Below, piece by piece: positions 60,112 through 64,000 of a stretch of 64,000 nucleotides of DNA. Below the pieces are notes generated by a model that saw only the letters and a program-made list of their open reading frames with translations, was not told the origin of the DNA and searched no databases. A program made the translations under genes and the position numbers. This stretch comes from an uncultured Agathobacter sp. Lineage in GTDB: Bacteria; Bacillota; Clostridia; Lachnospirales; Lachnospiraceae. The stretch spans positions 323,467 through 387,466 of the forward strand of contig CAKRNE010000002.1 in NCBI GenBank assembly GCA_934365945.1. The letters are read 5' to 3'. Positions within the stretch are counted from its first letter, which is position 1. Every line of letters starts with the position of its first letter.

Positions 60112-60632
60112 TTAGAAGCACCACCTTTCTTTATATCATTTGCCATAGCATCAACCTTGCCTTTTAGTTCGGCAGTATTAGCTAACTCAGCTAAAATCGT
60201 TTCCATCTGTGAATCTGCTTTGTATGTAGCACTTACTAACGGAGAAACATTCTTGTTATTTGTCTCGCAAGTATTATTTACATTCAAGGCCTTTTGCTTT
60301 GCTTCACTAGCCCACTGAATTCTTTGCTTTTTTGCTGCTTCTGAATTCTCAGCTGCTCTCTTGGATGCCTCTGCGTCACTCTCTACCTTTGCTTTATATA
60401 TTCCGTATACAAAGCCGATTACCGCGCCACCAATTACGCAAAATATCAACACAGACATAAATGAACTGCCTTCCCACATACCAGGAATTGCAGCTCCTCC
60501 GTCACAGTCGCAAGTAATGATTTGACATGCACAGTTCAAAAGTTCAACACCAAACCCGAGTATATACAGTACAACTGCACCTACTGCTCCGAGTATTGCA
60601 CCAATAACAGTGTCCTTAATTACCGTTCCCAT
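60108..60632 (-). CDS. Small membrane protein with two helices (174 aa)
   Basis: A 174-residue protein. Helix 1 (about 6-28, glycine-zipper-like TVIGAILGAVGAVVLYILG) and helix 2 (about 58-80, SVLIFCVIGGAVIGFVYGIY) enclose a short loop with four cysteines (CACQIITCDCDGG) that could bind metal or form disulfides outside. The C-terminal 95 residues are a charged helical domain in the cytoplasm. No family recognised. The ATG at 60632 overlaps the stop of the Lgt-like gene (TAATG). It is a plausible membrane anchor or channel piece for the motor genes downstream. Confidence 0.65.
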   Translation of the reverse strand: MGTVIKDTVIGAILGAVGAVVLYILGFGVELLNCACQIITCDCDGGAAIPGMWEGSSFMSVLIFCVIGGAVIGFVYGIYKAKVESDAEASKRAAENSEAAKKQRIQWASEAKQKALNVNNTCETNNKNVSPLVSATYKADSQMETILAELANTAELKGKVDAMANDIKKGGASK

Positions 60633-61411
60633 TAACATTCCTCCTTAATTCGTTTTGTATTTATCATTCTTATAATCACAAAAATCCATATGCCAACAGA
60701 GATCACCTGACTAAACGATATACCGCAGATAACCCCTCGAGCCGCATCTCCTCGAATAAACTCTAGGAAAAACCTCATTGTTGAATAAATCAATAAGTAC
60801 CTGTATAGGATATACTTTGTTTTCCATTCATCTTTTTTTACTAATATCAGCAAGTATATAAACAACACAAAATTGAATCCTGCTTCTATAAGTTGTACCG
60901 GTATTCTCATAGCAGTTACATTTACTCCATTTTCCAGAATGGTATACTTCACAGAAAGCGGCGTCTTTCTTTCTATACCGTAACAACACCCCGCTAGAAA
61001 ACAACCAATTCTTGCTATCGTATGAAAGAGGGGAAATGTGACAGCTAAGACATCTAAAATATGGTAATCCTTTTGCGTGATTAGCCTTGATCTAATGCAT
61101 ACATTGTATGTAATCAACATTCCTATCAGGCCACCATAAAATACTATTCCTGTATTTTTAACAGTATCAAGAGTAACAGACTCGCCATTTCCAATTGCCC
61201 TATAAATACCGGTTGCACAGCCAAAGAGTCGTGCACATATTACTAGACCCAAAATAGAAATTGCTAATGCTTTTATTTGTTGCTGTAAATTATATTTCTT
61301 CGAAGATAACAGGATGATAAATGCGCATATTGCTACAACAGCACCAGAGAAAGCACAGAAGAAATATGCCGGTATCTCAAATATGCGATAACCTATGCTA
61401 TTGAATTCCAT
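60632..61411 (-). CDS. Lgt-family membrane transferase paralogue
   Basis: A 259-residue, seven-helix membrane protein of the prolipoprotein diacylglyceryl transferase family. It keeps HTIARIGCFLAGCCYG, the variant of the Lgt signature found in an alternative subgroup, RIPVQLIEAG and FFLEFIRGD, which hold the conserved catalytic Arg and Glu. The canonical Lgt HGG and RxGNF motifs are replaced. Such paralogues may transfer a lipid to something other than ordinary prolipoproteins. AGGAG precedes the ATG. It is the first structural gene of the operon, so lipid transfer or membrane-lipid sensing belongs to the system. No lipobox protein is visible in the operon. Confidence 0.85.
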   Translation of the reverse strand: MEFNSIGYRIFEIPAYFFCAFSGAVVAICAFIILLSSKKYNLQQQIKALAISILGLVICARLFGCATGIYRAIGNGESVTLDTVKNTGIVFYGGLIGMLITYNVCIRSRLITQKDYHILDVLAVTFPLFHTIARIGCFLAGCCYGIERKTPLSVKYTILENGVNVTAMRIPVQLIEAGFNFVLFIYLLILVKKDEWKTKYILYRYLLIYSTMRFFLEFIRGDAARGVICGISFSQVISVGIWIFVIIRMINTKRIKEEC

Positions 61412-61443
61412 TTTCTCACTCCTCTCATCAATTGTTTAACTTA

Positions 61444-61767
61444 TTAAGAACTTCGTTTATCAATATTTATTTCATTTTTCAACATGTCTGGGAATGCACC
61501 GCAGGCTTCAAGAATTGGTGCCGTTTTTTCATTGTTACTAAATACGAATAGTATTGATAAGAATGTATTCCAAGGCATTTTCTTTTTTCCCGTTTCAAAA
61601 GTAGAGTATGTTTGACGCGATATTCCAATTATGTTACTTAGTTCCTCTTGTGATAACCCTATTTTCGCTCTTAATACAGGCAACTCATCTATCAGTAAAT
61701 CTATTAGCTTATCCTTATCTAATTCCTGCCCAATCAAATCTTTGCTATAGTTTTCCAATACAATCAT
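61444..61767 (-). CDS. Xre-family helix-turn-helix regulator
   Basis: A 107-residue transcription regulator. The helix-turn-helix is at about residues 33-87 (RAKIGLSQEELSNIIGISRQTYSTFETGKKKM), of the Cro/C1 type. Residues 1-30 form an extra N-terminal helix pair. It has no sensor domain of note. AAAGG lies five bases before the ATG. It is the first gene of the large operon and 32 bases ahead of the Lgt-like gene, so it is very probably its repressor. A repeat of TTTGATACT (61791-61815) just upstream is the likely operator. Confidence 0.9.
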   Translation of the reverse strand: MIVLENYSKDLIGQELDKDKLIDLLIDELPVLRAKIGLSQEELSNIIGISRQTYSTFETGKKKMPWNTFLSILFVFSNNEKTAPILEACGAFPDMLKNEINIDKRSS

Positions 61768-62102
61768 TCCTTCCTTTCTAATTGTTATCGCAGAGTATCA
61801 AAAGTATCAAACTCTACGAAGTTTCCACGAATCCTATCGTATAACAAACTTCCTTGAATGAAAAACTAAAACTTGACTGAAATATCGTCTGATTACACAA
61901 AATCGATTTTCGCCCCAAATTTCGACTTATATTGTTGTGCCTTCTTTCTGAAAGGTGCTATAATTAGCATATTCCAGACAGCGGGTATATCGAAAATCGC
62001 ATAGCAAACAGACAGCTGGCTAACTCTTATGCAAAAGTAAACGCGACCCGTCTAATAACACCTATTGACAAATCGATTACTACCTGCATTTAAGTCTTTT
62101 AG
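61768..62102. other. Control region of the large operon and left flank of the IS30 gene
   Basis: It holds the operator-like repeats at 61791-61815 and, on the - strand, TTGATA with TAACAA about 17 bases on as a possible promoter. The part near 61980-62100 has a short + strand frame without a start, possibly a remnant cut by the IS30 insertion. I found no convincing terminal inverted repeat. Confidence 0.4.
61791..61815. promoter_or_regulatory. Operator-like repeats upstream of the Xre gene
   Basis: On the - strand the sequence TTTGATACT is repeated back to back (with one T shared) and the whole stretch is flanked by the dyad AGAGT/ACTCT. It lies 25-50 bases before the start codon, where an autorepressor would bind. 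Confidence 0.5.
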
Positions 62103-63437
62103 TTACTTTTCAATAAATAAGTCTGGCATCAAACGCACTTCATCTGGCGGGATGAGGTGCATTTTTAACAATCTCATTAATTCTTGAAAATCTTCATCAT
62201 CTTCCTCAACCAACTCATATGGACTTTTATTTCCAAGTCCAGGTCGTTTCACGCTATTGATGTGATTCATGAGCTTAGTGATGTCATCCTGATTATAAGG
62301 ATTTAAGCTTTTCTTTTTAGGAATCGCATAACGAATAAATTCATGGTTTTTCTCGATACATCCTTTTTGCCATGAAGCCATTGGATCACAGTAATAAAGA
62401 CTTGTTCTGTAAATCAGAAAGCCATCCTCATCAGTTGTAAGCTCCAGCTCATCAACTTTCTTGAATTCGCTGCCATTGTCAGTCAATATAACTGGAAATA
62501 ATCTTCTAAATACTTCTATTCCAAGCCCTGACTCAAGATAGTCAAACACTCTTTTTACAGATTCTGCTTTCCCATCTGGCATAAGAAAAAGTAGCATTAC
62601 ATTGTTCTTCGTAAATATCATTGTAAGAAGCCTTTTCCCTTGTTCTCTCACACCTTTTACAGTATCCATTTCTACCACTTCATCTTCTGTATACTTTACT
62701 TTCATCGCATACTCAAAATCAGTGTAAGTTCTGCCTTGGCGGAATTCTATATTTGCAAATCCAAGAGGTGGCTGATACCCTTTTCCTCGTTTCTTATACC
62801 CGGTTTTTCTACGCAGGTCTATGTTTTTGACTGTCAACTCACCATCATCTATGTAATTATAGAGAGTCCGCAAACATACTGGTATTTCATTTTCATGCTC
62901 AGCATATATGTGGGTAAGAGGCTGTCCCTTTTTAACAAGTTTGGTAATCAGTTCATCCATTTCAGATTTCTTTTCATCAGAAATGCGAACTCCCTGTCTG
63001 CTTTCGCTTCGTCTTCGGGTGACAGTTGCATCAGCATGCTTTGCACTGTAAATATATTTGTCTTTTGAACAAAGCTTTTTCTCTGAACAGTTATTACACA
63101 CATATGGAGGCTTTTCGAATTTATGGCATGCCCTGGATACATATTTACCGCAGTATCTCTGGCAGTCCACACTTCGGCATCTACAACAGTTTTCTTCGCA
63201 GGACTCATCTCCACAAACGTGATGCTGTACATACTGTCTTACAAATCTGCAGTCCTTTCTTAGAAAATAGTTACCCGGAATGAATGTACGATTTTCTTTA
63301 ATTTCATGTGCAATTGTTGACGGATGACGATGGAGTAGTTTTCCTATTTTTTTGAAGGAATCTTTACTGCTAATTCCGGTTTCTATCGCAATCCTGTCAG
63401 ACAGATCCATCTGTCCTTCTTTTTTGTAATAAGTCAT
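62103..63437 (-). mobile_element. IS30-family transposase
   Basis: A 444-residue IS30-type transposase. The N-terminal helix-turn-helix includes FKKIGKLLHRHPSTIAHEIKEN, followed by a cysteine-rich insert (about 70-135, over 12 Cys) typical of the longer Firmicutes members. The DDE core has VEMDTVKG, PVILTDNGSEF and CIEKNHEFIRY. All three acidic residues are intact, so the element may be active. AAAGGGG precedes the ATG. It lies beside the large operon, marking accessory DNA. Short TTGACAA sequences in opposite orientation at 62065 and 63540 could be the ends, but they are too short to be certain. Confidence 0.92.
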
Positions 63438-63836
63438 ATCTGCCCCTTTCTAGCAGATAGCAATCGATATCTTAACTATATCATGTCTGCCAGAAGAAGC
63501 CATTGCAAAAGTAAATTAGACTTTTTTAGCCATTTTCAGTTGTCAAAGTACAGGTTTAATTTTTCAATCTAGGGTATAACAAACTTATATATATCATATA
63601 ACTTGTCAATTTTTTTGTCAATATGTCGCATTGAATTGAATTCGCACAAATAATAAGCTGAATTTACGGATAATTTATATATCTTCTACCACATCATCCG
63701 TTTGCTGTCACCTTTATAGTCGGGAGTTTGACACATTAAATAAAATCAGATGTATGCGTGTCCTATTCAATTAATTATTCCGCTTTTGCGAAATCTAATA
63801 TTATTTTAATTTAACATGGGATTTTTGAGGAGTGTG
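63438..63836. other. AT-rich stretch right of the IS30 transposase
   Basis: No gene with a ribosome-binding site. It contains the probable right end of the IS30 element and a TTGTCAATTTTTTTGTCAATATG direct repeat near 63613, which may belong to it. Otherwise nothing recognised. Confidence 0.4.
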
Positions 63837-63995
63837 TCAAAGGGCAATCTCTTTTATCCTATTTTGGGACAAAGTTTCTATCGTGTAAAATTCTTTGTCC
63901 TTCAGAGAGTTCCCCGTCCATTCATGTTCCAAACATAAAATAGATTGCTTCAGAGTAATACCCTTTAACTCTGCATTAGATTTTCTGTTCCTCAT
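63837..63995 (-). CDS. Short reading frame running to the window edge
   Basis: A 52-codon frame with an ATG at 63995, five bases from the window end; it may begin further out. The peptide is charged and polar (MRNRKSNAELKGITLKQSI, CLEHEWTGNSLKDKEF), without membrane helix. No family is recognised and the ribosome-binding site would be outside the window. It could be a small gene, or part of a larger one. Confidence 0.3.
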   Translation of the reverse strand: MRNRKSNAELKGITLKQSILCLEHEWTGNSLKDKEFYTIETLSQNRIKEIAL

Positions 63996-64000
63996 AAAAT

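Noticed and set aside
61980..62100. Short + strand frame with IENRIANRQLANSYAKV near the IS30 gene
   Set aside because: No start codon and no ribosome-binding site; too short to name. It may be a remnant.
62040..63560. Exact ends of the IS30 element
   Set aside because: Only a 7-base TTGACAA inverted match was found and no target duplication, so I give the transposase gene only.

Overview
The window looks like chromosome of a gut Lachnospiraceae bacterium, close to Agathobacter or Roseburia. The evidence is the moderately AT-rich base composition, Gram-positive Shine-Dalgarno sites, the order HlyD-like adaptor / yggS / sepF / lspA / rluD-like / cytidylate-kinase-like, the sporulation gene spoIVA, and the starch genes malQ and pulA. 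No rRNA or tRNA gene was seen.

Layout. 1-4161 (+) is a cell-division, lipoprotein and RNA-modification cluster. 4162-5448 has no large gene but holds a 59-residue membrane-protein gene, a perfect-looking hairpin repeat, and what reads as a complete type I toxin-antitoxin pair: a 27-residue holin-like peptide with a convergent antisense RNA. 5449-14002 holds housekeeping and transport genes: a Dxs-type synthase with a MerR regulator on a 19-bp-spaced promoter, an FMN dehydrogenase, an AEC transporter, an ABC-F ATPase, a WYL regulator, nitroreductase-crcB and ydbC. 14205-21940 is a full type II-A CRISPR-Cas locus: array, leader, csn2, cas2, cas1, cas9 and a divergent tracrRNA. 22191-39934 holds ttcA, spoIVA, malQ, a ClC channel, pulA, an SDR, a GPH sugar transporter with an autoregulated TetR, a sortase B / SipW / BTAD-regulator operon, greA, uppP, and a TAXI binding protein with GltS and a small repeat protein. 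39979-43899 is decaying DNA: an AAA-ATPase remnant, a methyl-accepting chemotaxis pseudogene and a frameshifted diguanylate cyclase.

The most unusual part is 44068-61767 (all -). It is a tightly packed operon of about 13 genes headed by an Xre regulator. It encodes an Lgt-family membrane protein, a small membrane protein, a zinc-ribbon coiled-coil protein, a soluble FtsK/SpoIIIE-type motor (1167 aa), a coiled-coil protein, a HerA-type ATPase (1012 aa), a coiled-coil gluzincin metallopeptidase overlapping a small partner gene, a tandem beta-domain protein, two zinc-ribbon/single-TM proteins, and a DUF1292-Sel1 scaffold. I know no named system with this set. My inference is an envelope-associated export or conflict apparatus that moves or is armed with the metallopeptidase. 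An IS30-type element (transposase 62103-63437) flanks it, so it sits in accessory DNA.

Starts were moved from the longest reading frame where a Shine-Dalgarno site decided the matter. Function calls rest on motif recognition by eye; no database search was run.
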